Source: Pantanalinema sp. (lineage in GTDB: Bacteria > Cyanobacteriota > Sericytochromatia > S15B-MN24 > UBA4093). Taken from it: DNA of 64,000 nucleotides. Numbering within the stretch: the stretch's first letter is position 1; each line of letters begins with the position of its first letter. Shown here one piece after another: positions 1 to 8,175 of this stretch. A program made the translations under genes and the position numbers. Below the pieces are notes generated by a model. The model had not been told where the DNA came from. It worked only from the letters and a program-made list of their open reading frames with translations, and ran no database searches. The DNA lies in assembly GCA_036704125.1 (NCBI GenBank), contig DATNQI010000021.1, positions 1 through 64,000 of the forward strand, in the 5' to 3' direction.

Positions 1-1295
1 TGACCCCATCCCCCCCCGGCTTCGAGACGCTCGGCCTGCGGCCCGAGTTGCTCGCCGGCCTCGCGCGGCTCGGCTTCGAACACCCCACCCCCGTCCAGGC
101 CGCCAGCATCCCGGCCCTGCTCGCGGGCCGCGACGCCGTGATCCAGGCCGAGACCGGCACCGGCAAGACCCTCGCCTACGGACTTCCTCTGCTGAACGCC
201 ATCGCCGGCACCCCCCTTCGCCCCCGGGCCATGGTCCTGGTGCCCACCCGCGAGCTCGCCCTGCAGGTGCGCGACGTGCTGCGGGAGGCGGCGCGCAAGT
301 GGCGCCCCTCGATCCACGCGCTGGTCGGCGGCGAGGCCATCGAGCCCCAGTTCAAGGTCATCGAAAAGGGGATCGCCGTGCTGGTGGGGACGCCCGGCCG
401 GGTCCACGACCTGGTGCGCCGCGACGCGCTGATGCTCAAGCACTGCCGCACCGTCGTCCTCGACGAGGCCGACGAGATGCTGCTGCGCGGCTTCAAGCAC
501 GACCTGGACGGCATCCTCTCGGCGCTGCCGAGCGATCGCCAGACCATCCTGGTCTCCGCCACGGTCGGCCCCGAGGTCAAGGCCTACGCGGCCTCGACCA
601 TGAAGGAGCAGGAAGGCGCCGACCCGGCCATGCCGAGCGCCACGGCCAAGACCCTCACGCACCAGCACGTGGCGGCCCCCAAGGACCAGAAGCTGCCCAT
701 CTTGATCCGGCTCTTGCAGGACGAGCCGGGCCAGGCCATCGTCTTCGTCCGGCTCAAGGAGGACACCAAGCGGGTCGCCATGCGCCTGCGCCAGGCGGGG
801 ATCGCCGCGGCCTACCTCAGCGGCGATCTGCCGCAGGTCAACCGCAACGAGACCATGGCGCGCTTCCGCGACGGCCTCTACCGGATCCTGGTCGCCACCG
901 ACGTGGCCTCGCGCGGGCTCGACATCCCCGAGGTGGACCTGGTGGTCAACTACGCGGTGCCGCCCGACGTGGACCAATACGTTCACCGCGCGGGCCGCTC
1001 GGGCCGCGCGGGCAGAGCGGGCCGGGCCGTGACCCTCAGCTACCGCGAGGAGTTCGACGCCCTCAAGCGGCTGCGCGCCGAGTTGCCGCTCGAGCCCCTC
1101 AAGGTCGCCCCCGCGCGCAGCGGCACGGGAGAGCCCGTTCGCGCGTGGCGACCTCCCGCCGAGGCGATCGCGCCGAGCGAAAGCCCACAGAGACGCACGA
1201 GCGAGAAGCCCGAAAAGCCGCCAAAGGGCAAGATCTCGCGCCACCTGGACTGGCACGAGGACCGGCCCGATCGAAGGGATCGACGCAAGCCCTGA
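1..1295 (+). CDS. DEAD-box ATP-dependent RNA helicase (5' end at window edge)
   Basis: RNA helicase that uses ATP to remodel RNA duplexes in the cytoplasm. All core motifs are visible: Q motif (GFEHPTPVQ), Walker A AETGTGKT, PTRELALQ, GTPGR, DEAD, SAT, ATDVASRGLDIP and HRAGRSGRAGR. The C-terminal 60 residues are a basic, Pro/Arg/Lys-rich tail typical of RNA-binding extensions. The frame is open back to base 3, and bases 1-2 are TG, so the start codon is probably an NTG whose first base lies just outside the window. That gives an N-terminus MTPSPPGFETLGLRPELL, which fits the family better than an internal TTG at 48. The subfamily (RhlE, CsdA, DbpA-like) cannot be decided. The next gene follows after 24 bases. 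Confidence 0.93.
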   Translation, partial: TPSPPGFETLGLRPELLAGLARLGFEHPTPVQAASIPALLAGRDAVIQAETGTGKTLAYGLPLLNAIAGTPLRPRAMVLVPTRELALQVRDVLREAARKWRPSIHALVGGEAIEPQFKVIEKGIAVLVGTPGRVHDLVRRDALMLKHCRTVVLDEADEMLLRGFKHDLDGILSALPSDRQTILVSATVGPEVKAYAASTMKEQEGADPAMPSATAKTLTHQHVAAPKDQKLPILIRLLQDEPGQAIVFVRLKEDTKRVAMRLRQAGIAAAYLSGDLPQVNRNETMARFRDGLYRILVATDVASRGLDIPEVDLVVNYAVPPDVDQYVHRAGRSGRAGRAGRAVTLSYREEFDALKRLRAELPLEPLKVAPARSGTGEPVRAWRPPAEAIAPSESPQRRTSEKPEKPPKGKISRHLDWHEDRPDRRDRRKP

Positions 1296-1319
1296 GGCCC
1301 CGCGAGCGACAACTCATGC

Positions 1320-2603
1320 ATGAGGATTCGTCGCTCGTTTTTGATCCTTTTGGCTCTCTTGCCGGCAACCGCTGCCTGCCAAGCTCCCCTTGCGGCCACG
1401 CTCAGCGTGACCACGGGCGATCGCTTCGGCGGCATGCTGGTGGCCTCGAAGGCGGGAGCACCCCGCGTCAACGTGGGGGTTTCCGGGATGAGCACCGCCC
1501 AGGCCGCCGATCTCGGCAAGCGTCACGGGCTCGTGCTGGTGCGCCACCTGGGCGCCCTTGGCCTTGCGACCTACCGCGTGGACGGCGCCGACGCCGACGA
1601 TCTGCAAGCGCTCTCAAACCAGCCTGGAGTTCGCTACGTCGAGCGGGACGTGGCGGGCCGGGTGAGCGACCCCGCCCCTGATTCTTCCCGGGCGATCCCC
1701 AACGATCCGGGCTTCGACGACCAGTGGGACCTGCAGCGCATGAACGTCGCGGACGCCTGGGAGATCCGCGAGGGCGCCTCGGACGCGGTCATCGCCGTGC
1801 TCGACACCGGCTGCGACCTGGCGCACCCCGAGCTTTCCCCCAAGCTCGTGAGCGGCCACAACGTCTCGGACCCGTCGCGCGCGCCCCAGGACGACCTTGG
1901 GCACGGGACCGCCGTCGCGGGCATCGCGCTGGCTGCCACCCACAACGGCGAGGGGCTCGCGGGGGTGGCCCCCAACGCGCGCCTGATGCCCGTCAAGGTC
2001 AACGTGGCGAACAGCGGCGCGGTGCGCGCGGCGGATGCCGCGGCCGGCATCGTCTGGGCGGTCGACCACGGCGCGAGCGTCCTCAACATGAGCCTGGGCT
2101 TCACCGAGGGCGAGGACGGCCTGACGTCGAGCGGCCTGCAGGCCCTCAAGGACGCGGTCGGCTACGCGCTCGAGCGCAGCGTGGCGGTGGTGACGGCGGC
2201 GGGGAACATCGGGGATCGCCCGGTCAAGACCTATCCCGCCTGCTGGAGCGTCGAGCCGGGCTTCGAGGGCCTGATCGCGGTGGGGGCGCTGGATCGCGAC
2301 GATCGACGCGCCGGCTACTCCAACTACGGGACGTTCGTGACCGTGACGGCGCCGGCCGACGACGTGCCGGCACTCACCATCGGCGGCTACGGTCGCTTCG
2401 GAGGCACCTCGGCGGCCGCTCCCCACGTCAGTGGCCTCCTGGCCCTGCTCATCCACCCCTCGCGCCCGCCATCGGCCAAGACGCTGCGCAAGTGGATCGC
2501 CTCGAGCGCGCGCGACCTGGGGGTTACAGGGGTGGATCCCCAGTACGGCGCAGGCTGCGTGGACGCCCTTGCAGCCATCCAGACCAGCACCCGGAAGCCC
2601 TAG
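1320..2603 (+). CDS. Secreted S8 family serine peptidase (subtilase)
   Basis: Subtilisin-type protease of 427 residues. The N-terminus has an Arg-rich start and a hydrophobic segment ending in PATAAC; Cys20 could be a lipid anchor although the -3 position is not the usual Leu. Residues about 25-110 look like an I9-type propeptide. The catalytic triad is Asp162 (VLDTG), His195 (GHGTAVAG) and Ser364 (GTSAAAPHVSG), with the oxyanion Asn296 in AAGN. The protein ends soon after the catalytic domain, so no extra C-terminal modules. It starts at ATG 1320 without a strong ribosome site. Its stop overlaps the stop of the convergent phosphatase gene in the same CTAG palindrome. Likely an extracytoplasmic protease of unknown substrate. 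Confidence 0.92.
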   Translation: MRIRRSFLILLALLPATAACQAPLAATLSVTTGDRFGGMLVASKAGAPRVNVGVSGMSTAQAADLGKRHGLVLVRHLGALGLATYRVDGADADDLQALSNQPGVRYVERDVAGRVSDPAPDSSRAIPNDPGFDDQWDLQRMNVADAWEIREGASDAVIAVLDTGCDLAHPELSPKLVSGHNVSDPSRAPQDDLGHGTAVAGIALAATHNGEGLAGVAPNARLMPVKVNVANSGAVRAADAAAGIVWAVDHGASVLNMSLGFTEGEDGLTSSGLQALKDAVGYALERSVAVVTAAGNIGDRPVKTYPACWSVEPGFEGLIAVGALDRDDRRAGYSNYGTFVTVTAPADDVPALTIGGYGRFGGTSAAAPHVSGLLALLIHPSRPPSAKTLRKWIASSARDLGVTGVDPQYGAGCVDALAAIQTSTRKP

Positions 2604-3394
2604 CTCAAGAGCTCCTCGATCACCCGCGCCACCCCGTCCTCGCGCACGTGGTGGGTGACGCGGTCGGCGACGGCCTTCACCGCGTCGGGGGCGTTGCCCA
2701 TCGCCACCCCGAGGCCCGCGTACGCGAGCATGTCCAGGTCGTTCATCCCGTCGCCGAAGGCCACGATCTCCTCGCGCGAGACCCCGAGTCGCTCGGCCAC
2801 GTGCTCCAAGGCGACGCTCTTGCGGATGGTGGGGTTGGCGATCTCGAGGAAGATGGGGATCGACTCGGTGACGTAGAGCCTGTCGCCGAAGCGCTCGCGC
2901 AGCGCGGGGACCCACTTCTGGACCTCATCGGCCTTCGCGATGGCGACGATCTTGGTCGGCTCGGCCGTCAGGGCCCCCTCGAGGGAAGGCACCACCTTGG
3001 GCACGATCCGCGAGACGCTGGAGTAGAGCTCGGCCTCGGGGCTCATGCGCTCGACGATGAGCTCGTCGTCCACGTACAGGTTGAGGTGGAAGCCCGAGCC
3101 CCTGAGAACCTCGATGGTCTCGCGCGCGAGCCCCATCGGAATGGTGCGGTGCCACAGGTCCGCCTCGGTGAGGTGGTCCCGGATCAGCGCCCCCTGGTAG
3201 GTGATGAGCGGGGTCTTGACCCCGCAGGCCCGCGCGTAGGGCAAAGTGGCGCGGTACATGCGACCGGTCGCCATCACGAAGTGGACCCCGGCGTCGTGGG
3301 CGAGCTGCACGGCGCGCCGGTTGCGCTCGGAGACCTCGAGGTCGCGCCCGATGAACGTCCCATCGAGGTCGGTGGCGATCAGCTTGGGGCGCAT
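2600..3394 (-). CDS. Cof-type HAD family hydrolase
   Basis: Haloacid-dehalogenase phosphatase of 264 residues, the usual length for the Cof/YidA class. Motif I is DLDGTF close to the N-terminus (nucleophile first Asp), motif II is MATGR, the motif III Lys lies in RKSVALEH, and motif IV is GDGMNDLDML. A cap domain sits between motifs II and III, as in sugar-phosphate or flavin-phosphate phosphatases. I chose ATG 3394 because it gives MRPKLIATDLDG, the normal family start; the frame is open further upstream but that sequence runs into the rapZ promoter. It is transcribed divergently from rapZ. The substrate is unknown. Confidence 0.9.
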   Translation of the reverse strand: MRPKLIATDLDGTFIGRDLEVSERNRRAVQLAHDAGVHFVMATGRMYRATLPYARACGVKTPLITYQGALIRDHLTEADLWHRTIPMGLARETIEVLRGSGFHLNLYVDDELIVERMSPEAELYSSVSRIVPKVVPSLEGALTAEPTKIVAIAKADEVQKWVPALRERFGDRLYVTESIPIFLEIANPTIRKSVALEHVAERLGVSREEIVAFGDGMNDLDMLAYAGLGVAMGNAPDAVKAVADRVTHHVREDGVARVIEELLS

Positions 3395-3499
3395 GCTCGG
3401 GCTCCATTTCGAAAAATCGTGCGGCGGGAATGACGCCAGTCTAGCAGATGGCCGCGGCGCCCGCGCCTCGCACGGGGTTCGGGGGAAAGCGGGGCGCCG

Positions 3500-3508
3500 T
3501 GATATAAT
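3500..3508 (+). promoter_or_regulatory. Extended -10 promoter of the rapZ-yvcK-whiA operon
   Basis: TGATATAAT is an exact extended -10 (TG-N-TATAAT) in very GC-rich surroundings. No good -35 is seen, as expected for extended -10 promoters. Transcription would begin near 3515, about 50 bases before the rapZ start codon. The same nine bases recur upstream of secA. Confidence 0.75.
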
Positions 3509-3563
3509 CGGAAGCCGCCCCGAGCCAGCGCCGCATTTCCCTTTCGGCAGGAGGTCCCCCGCC

Positions 3564-4472
3564 ATGAGCGCCCGCCAGAACGCCATCTTCATCGTCACGG
3601 GCCTGTCCGGGGCGGGCAAGAGCCTCGCCATCCGCTGCTTCGAGGACATGGGCTTCCTCTGCGTGGACAACCTGATCCCGCCCCTGTTGCCCCAGTTCAT
3701 CGCGCTGACCTACCCGCGCATGCCCCAGATCGCGGTGGTGATGGACTCGCGCGGCGGCAGCTTCCTCGACGAGCTGACGAACGTCCTCGACCAGATCAAG
3801 CCCGAGGGCTACCCCACCACGGTGGTCTTCCTCGAGGCCTCCGACAACATCCTCCTGACCCGCTTCAGCGAGACCCGCCGGCGCCACCCCCTGTGGGGCG
3901 AGGCCACCCTCGTCGACTCGATCAAGCAGGAGCGCGATCGCCTCGCCGAGATCCGCGCGGCCGCCGACGTCATCATCGACACCTCGGACCTCACCAGCAA
4001 GCAGCTCAAGGAGAAGCTCATCGCGAGCTTCATCCAGACCGACCAGGTCGAGGGGTCCATGCAGGTGACGGTCAAGAGCTTCGGCTTCAAGTACGGAGCG
4101 CCCATGGACGCGGACCTCGTCTTCGACGTGCGCTTCTTGCCCAACCCCCACTACGACCCGGACCTTCGGCCCTTCACCGGCCTCGACGACAAGGTGCAGG
4201 ACTTCGTGCTGAGCCACCCGGTCACCCTGGAGTTCCTCGAGCGCTTCATCGACCTGGTCTCGTTCCTGGTGCCCCACTACCGCAAGGAGGGCAAGACCCA
4301 CCTGGCGATCGCCATCGGCTGCACCGGCGGCCGCCACCGCTCGGTCGCGATCGCCCACTACCTGGCCGACTACCTGCGCCGGGGCGACACCCCGGTGGTC
4401 GAGGAGCACCGCGACATCGCGCGGCACCCCGACTACTACGGCGCAGACCAGCAGACCCGCGCGGGCGCCTGA
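3564..4472 (+). CDS. rapZ: RNase adapter / nucleotide-binding protein RapZ (YvcJ)
   Basis: 302-residue P-loop protein of the RapZ/YvcJ family, GTP-hydrolysing in Bacillus and an sRNA-binding adapter of RNase E in E. coli. The Walker A GLSGAGKS is at residues 13-20, followed by the family-typical CFEDMGFLCVDNLIP. The conserved C-terminal block CTGGRHRSVAIAHYL is intact. The ATG at 3564 is preceded by AGGAGG nine bases upstream. It heads an operon with yvcK (7-base gap) and whiA, the order known from Gram-positive bacteria. In this lineage the role is unproven. Confidence 0.95.
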   Translation: MSARQNAIFIVTGLSGAGKSLAIRCFEDMGFLCVDNLIPPLLPQFIALTYPRMPQIAVVMDSRGGSFLDELTNVLDQIKPEGYPTTVVFLEASDNILLTRFSETRRRHPLWGEATLVDSIKQERDRLAEIRAAADVIIDTSDLTSKQLKEKLIASFIQTDQVEGSMQVTVKSFGFKYGAPMDADLVFDVRFLPNPHYDPDLRPFTGLDDKVQDFVLSHPVTLEFLERFIDLVSFLVPHYRKEGKTHLAIAIGCTGGRHRSVAIAHYLADYLRRGDTPVVEEHRDIARHPDYYGADQQTRAGA

Positions 4473-4479
4473 AGCGGCC

Positions 4480-5796
4480 ATGCGACACTGGCTTCGCTGG
4501 CTCACCCCGGGCCTGGGCATCAAGCGCTGGATCTCCCTGGCGCTGCTGGGCGTGCTCTTGAGCAACACCGGGGTGATCTTCCTGACCTACTTCGTGCTCA
4601 TGGAGCTGCGAGGGCGCGAGCCGCGCGTGGCGACCGCCCTCGAGGGGATCGGGCTGTTGGCCCTGGGGGCGGTGATCGCCTTCATCGGGGCCAGGCGCCT
4701 CATCCGCGAGGTGGTCCGGGTGCTGCACCCCGCCCCGCCCCGCCTACTCGACGCCTTCCACCGCCAGCGGGTGCGGCGCGGCCCCAAGCTCGTCGCCATC
4801 GGCGGCGGCACCGGCCTCTCGACGCTCCTGCGCGGCCTCAAGGCCTACTCCGACAACATCACCGCCATCGTGGCGATGACCGACAACGGCGGCTCCAGCG
4901 GGCGCCTGCGCGAGGAGCTTGGGGTGCTGCCGCCCGGCGACCTGCGCCACTGCCTGACGGCGCTGGCGGGCGAGGAGGAGCTGCTCACCAAGCTCTTCGA
5001 CTATCGCTTCACCGCGGGGACCTCGCTCCTGGGCCACTCGTTCGGCAACCTCTTCCTCACGGCCATGGCCGACATCACGGGCGACCTCGAGCAGGCCATC
5101 CGGGCGTCGAGCAGCGTGCTCGCGGTCCGCGGCCAGGTCCTGCCCGCGACCCTCGAGGCCATGGAGCTCATCGCCATCCTCGCGGACGGCGCCGTGGTCC
5201 GCGGCGAGCAGGAGATCTCGAGGAGCCCGTCGCCCATCGCCATGATGCGCGCGGAGCCCGAGGCGCCCGCCGCCCTTCCCGAGGCGATCCGGGCCATCCA
5301 GGAGGCCGACGCGATCATCATCGGGCCCGGCAGCCTCTACACCAGCCTCGCCCCCAACCTGCTCATCCCCGAGATCGTGGACGCCCTGGTCTCGAGCAAG
5401 GCGCCCAGGCTGTACGTCTGCAACGTCATGACCCAGCCCGGAGAGACCGACCACTACGCGGTGTCGGACCACGTCCGCGCCCTGCAGCGCCTGGGGGGCC
5501 CCGAGCTCTTCAAGGACGTGCTGGTCAACCGCGATCTGCCCCAGCGCCTCCTCGAGAAGTACGAGGCCCGGGGCCAGCACCCGGTCTCCTTCGACGCGGC
5601 CGCCTGCAAGCAGCTGGGCGTCGAGGGCTTCAGCGCCGAGCTGCTGGACGAGGGGGACCTGGTGCGGCACGACCCCGCCGCGCTCGCCAGGGCCATCGTG
5701 GAGTGGCTCATCAAGGCCCGAAAGGAGTCGGGCGAGAAGATCCTGCCCTTCCCGACCGAGGCCGAGTGGTCCGCCAAGAGCAAGGGCTGGCTATGA
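4480..5796 (+). CDS. yvcK: Gluconeogenesis factor YvcK-like protein with N-terminal membrane segment
   Basis: 438-residue member of the YvcK/CofD-like family, which binds UDP-sugars and affects carbon flux and cell-wall synthesis. The Rossmann core begins at about residue 100 with KLVAIGGGTGLSTLLRGLK and TDNGGSSGRLR, and ends with a PGSLYTSLAPNLL block. Unlike the roughly 320-residue Bacillus protein it has an extra N-terminal region of about 95 residues holding two hydrophobic segments (about 15-45 and 55-75), so it is probably tethered to the inner membrane. It lies 7 bases after rapZ, and its stop overlaps the whiA start (ATGA). Confidence 0.92.
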   Translation: MRHWLRWLTPGLGIKRWISLALLGVLLSNTGVIFLTYFVLMELRGREPRVATALEGIGLLALGAVIAFIGARRLIREVVRVLHPAPPRLLDAFHRQRVRRGPKLVAIGGGTGLSTLLRGLKAYSDNITAIVAMTDNGGSSGRLREELGVLPPGDLRHCLTALAGEEELLTKLFDYRFTAGTSLLGHSFGNLFLTAMADITGDLEQAIRASSSVLAVRGQVLPATLEAMELIAILADGAVVRGEQEISRSPSPIAMMRAEPEAPAALPEAIRAIQEADAIIIGPGSLYTSLAPNLLIPEIVDALVSSKAPRLYVCNVMTQPGETDHYAVSDHVRALQRLGGPELFKDVLVNRDLPQRLLEKYEARGQHPVSFDAAACKQLGVEGFSAELLDEGDLVRHDPAALARAIVEWLIKARKESGEKILPFPTEAEWSAKSKGWL

Positions 5797-6704
5797 GCGC
5801 GCCGACCTTCTCCCAGGACGTGCGCAGCCACCTCGCGCAGGTCGAGACCGACCGGCCCTGCTGCCAGAAGGCGCTGCTGCTGGCCCTGTTGTCGGTGTGC
5901 GCCGCCGAGGCCGCCGAGAGTCACCTGATCGTCTCGCTCGAGAACGGCGCCGTGGCCAGGCTCCTGTTCAAGCTCGCCAAGCTGTCGCTCGGGGTCGTCC
6001 CCCACCTGCACGACCCCGATCCCTCGCAGCGCGGGGCCCACTACCGGCTGGTGCTCCCCATCCCCGCCGAGGGGCTCGCCGGAGTCATGAGCCTCGACGA
6101 GCTGCAGCGCACCATCCGGCGCCGATCCTGCTGCCGCCGCTCCTTTCTGCGCGGGGCCTTTCTCGGGTGCGGCTCGATCGTCAACCCCGAGCGGGCCTAC
6201 CACCTGGAGTTCACCGCCTCGGGCGAGCTGAGCTCGTGGATCGTCGTGCTGCTCCAGGACGAGGGGGTCAAGGCGGGCCACTACCGCCGCTCGGGTCACA
6301 CCCACTGGACCGCCTACGTCAAGAAGAGCGAGGACATCGCCACCTTCCTCACGCTGGTGGGGGCGGTGCCCGCCCTCTTGGCCCTCGAGGAGCTGCTCAT
6401 CAGCCGCGACCTCAAGAACAACGTGCAGCGGGCGGTCAACTGCGAGACCGCGAACCTGGACCGGACCGTCTCGACCGCCCAGGACCAGATCGCCCGCATC
6501 GAGTCGCTCGAGAACACCGGCCGCCTCAAGGCCCTGCCCGCCGAGCTCGTCGAGACGGCGACGATCCGGCGCGAGAACCCCTTCGCGAGCCTCGCCCAGC
6601 TCGCCGAGCTCCACTCTCCCCCCCTCTCCAAGTCCGCCATCAACCACCGCCTGCGCAGGATCGCCCAGCTGGCCGATGGCGCTGATTCTTCGCAGCACCA
6701 GTAG
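5793..6704 (+). CDS. whiA: DNA-binding protein WhiA
   Basis: 303 residues. WhiA proteins combine a LAGLIDADG-homing-endonuclease-like fold without nuclease activity and a C-terminal helix-turn-helix. The characteristic block is RRSFLRGAFLGCGSIVNPERAYHLEF near the middle, and the C-terminus contains NHRLRRIAQLAD, the HTH recognition region. In actinobacteria it is a sporulation regulator; in Bacillus it affects chromosome segregation and division. The chosen start, ATG 5793, overlaps the yvcK stop by four bases, a translational coupling arrangement. The Cys pairs near residues 28 and 110 are unusual but I attach no function to them. Confidence 0.93.
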   Translation: MSAPTFSQDVRSHLAQVETDRPCCQKALLLALLSVCAAEAAESHLIVSLENGAVARLLFKLAKLSLGVVPHLHDPDPSQRGAHYRLVLPIPAEGLAGVMSLDELQRTIRRRSCCRRSFLRGAFLGCGSIVNPERAYHLEFTASGELSSWIVVLLQDEGVKAGHYRRSGHTHWTAYVKKSEDIATFLTLVGAVPALLALEELLISRDLKNNVQRAVNCETANLDRTVSTAQDQIARIESLENTGRLKALPAELVETATIRRENPFASLAQLAELHSPPLSKSAINHRLRRIAQLADGADSSQHQ

Positions 6705-6706
6705 GG

Positions 6707-6712
6707 TATAAG
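6707..6712 (+). promoter_or_regulatory. -10 box seven bases before the first TPR gene
   Basis: TATAAG lies exactly seven bases upstream of the ATG at 6720. There is no Shine-Dalgarno sequence between them. A transcript from this box would begin at or next to the ATG, i.e. be leaderless. No clear -35 is visible. Confidence 0.5.
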
Positions 6713-6719
6713 ACGCTCG

Positions 6720-8168
6720 ATGACCAACCAGGAAATTCTCAAAGCCGGCCATGCGGCCTTCGAGGCGGGCGACGACGCGACCGCGATCGCCACGCTCAGC
6801 CACGTCACCGCCAAGGACCCTGCGGCCTACGCCCAGGCCCTCCTGCTGCTGGGCCGCGCCTACGCGCGCACCCGGCAGCTGGACCAGGCCCGGATCTGCC
6901 TCGAGGAATCCTACAACACCCGCCAGAGCGCACGCACCCTCTATCACCTGGGCGAGTGCCTCTACCAGATGGGCGATCGCGAGGGGGCCGAGTCGTGCCT
7001 CTCCAACGCGGCCCAGTCGGACGAGACCCTGACCGACGCCTACATCCTGCTCGGGGTGGTGCGCAAGGAGGCGGGGCGGTACAAGGAAGCGGTTCCCTGC
7101 TTCGACAAGGCCCTCAAGAACGACCCCAAGGCGGTGGTCGCGCGCTACCAGATCGCCCAGGTCGCCTTCGAGCTTGGCGACATGCAGCGCGCCGCCGCCC
7201 AGGCCCACCTGGTGCTGCAGCACTCGGCGGACTTCGCCCCGGCGCACCTGCTCTTGGCCAACATCACCCTCAAGCTGGGCGACTACCGCCAGGCCGCCGT
7301 CGAGTTCTGCCGGGTGCTCGAGCTCAACGGCCCCGACGCCGCGATCTACATGTCGCTGGGGCGCGCCTTCGCGCACCTTCACGACCTGCCCCAGGCCATC
7401 CAGGCGTTCGCGGCGTCCATCGAGATGGAGCCCGACAACGAGCTGGCGCTCTCGGCCGTCGCGCGCCTCGCCGAGCGCCACGGCGACAAGGAGACGGCCG
7501 GCAAGTACTTCCGGCAGCTCCTGCGCTTCCCCAACTCGGCCCAGCTCGCGGGCGACGCCCTGGTGCGGCTTGGGCTGCCCGCCGAGGCTCCTCCCGCCCC
7601 CAAGGCCGAGAAGAAGGGGAAGAAGGGCGCCAAGCCGGGCGCCCAGAGCGCGAGCGCCGCCAAGCCCAAGGGCCCCGCGGTCTCCTTCTCGCCGCCCAAG
7701 ATGATCGACAGCAAGGCGCTGCCCAAGTCGCTGCCCTCCCAGGCGCCCGGCCGGGTCATCGGCGCGAGCAAGACCGCCCCGCTCGGCAAGACCCCGACCA
7801 GCAACTCGGGTCCCTTGCCCCCCCGGCCCCTGCCGCAGCAGGCCCCCCCGACCGCGCCGCTCGACAACCTCTTCGACGGTCTCAACCGCCTCATCGACCG
7901 GACCCCGCTCAAGGACGCCATCGACCTCTCGGGCGTCCAGGAGACGGCCAACGCCATGGTCCGCAGCGTGACCGATCGCCTCAACCCGGACGTGGTCAAC
8001 AAGGTCAAGACCGGGATCCTCGCCAAGCTGCAACCGGGTAACGCCCCTCATCCGCCGAGCCCGAGCGCGCCGACCCGGCCGCAGCAGCCCCCCGCCCGGC
8101 CGCCCCAGCAGGGCGGGCCCGGGGCGCCGGCCAAGCCTACGACACCCCGCCCCAAGCCGAAGGGCTAG
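6720..8168 (+). CDS. TPR protein with Pro/Lys-rich linker and C-terminal helix (paralogue 1)
   Basis: 482 residues. Residues 1 to about 285 are tetratricopeptide repeats, recognisable by pairs such as YLGRAYARTRQLDQA and AYILLGVVRKEAGRYKEAV. Then comes a low-complexity linker rich in Lys, Pro and Ala (about 290-390), then an amphipathic helical stretch (DNLFDGLNRLIDRTPLKDAI and on), and a Pro/Gln-rich tail. There is no signal peptide or membrane segment, so it is probably a cytoplasmic scaffold. It is followed after 7 bases by a homologue of the same layout: both share phrases such as TLTDAYIL, NDPKAV and AIQAF/AIKAF. The function is unknown. Confidence 0.85.
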   Translation: MTNQEILKAGHAAFEAGDDATAIATLSHVTAKDPAAYAQALLLLGRAYARTRQLDQARICLEESYNTRQSARTLYHLGECLYQMGDREGAESCLSNAAQSDETLTDAYILLGVVRKEAGRYKEAVPCFDKALKNDPKAVVARYQIAQVAFELGDMQRAAAQAHLVLQHSADFAPAHLLLANITLKLGDYRQAAVEFCRVLELNGPDAAIYMSLGRAFAHLHDLPQAIQAFAASIEMEPDNELALSAVARLAERHGDKETAGKYFRQLLRFPNSAQLAGDALVRLGLPAEAPPAPKAEKKGKKGAKPGAQSASAAKPKGPAVSFSPPKMIDSKALPKSLPSQAPGRVIGASKTAPLGKTPTSNSGPLPPRPLPQQAPPTAPLDNLFDGLNRLIDRTPLKDAIDLSGVQETANAMVRSVTDRLNPDVVNKVKTGILAKLQPGNAPHPPSPSAPTRPQQPPARPPQQGGPGAPAKPTTPRPKPKG

Positions 8169-8175
8169 CTGAGCG

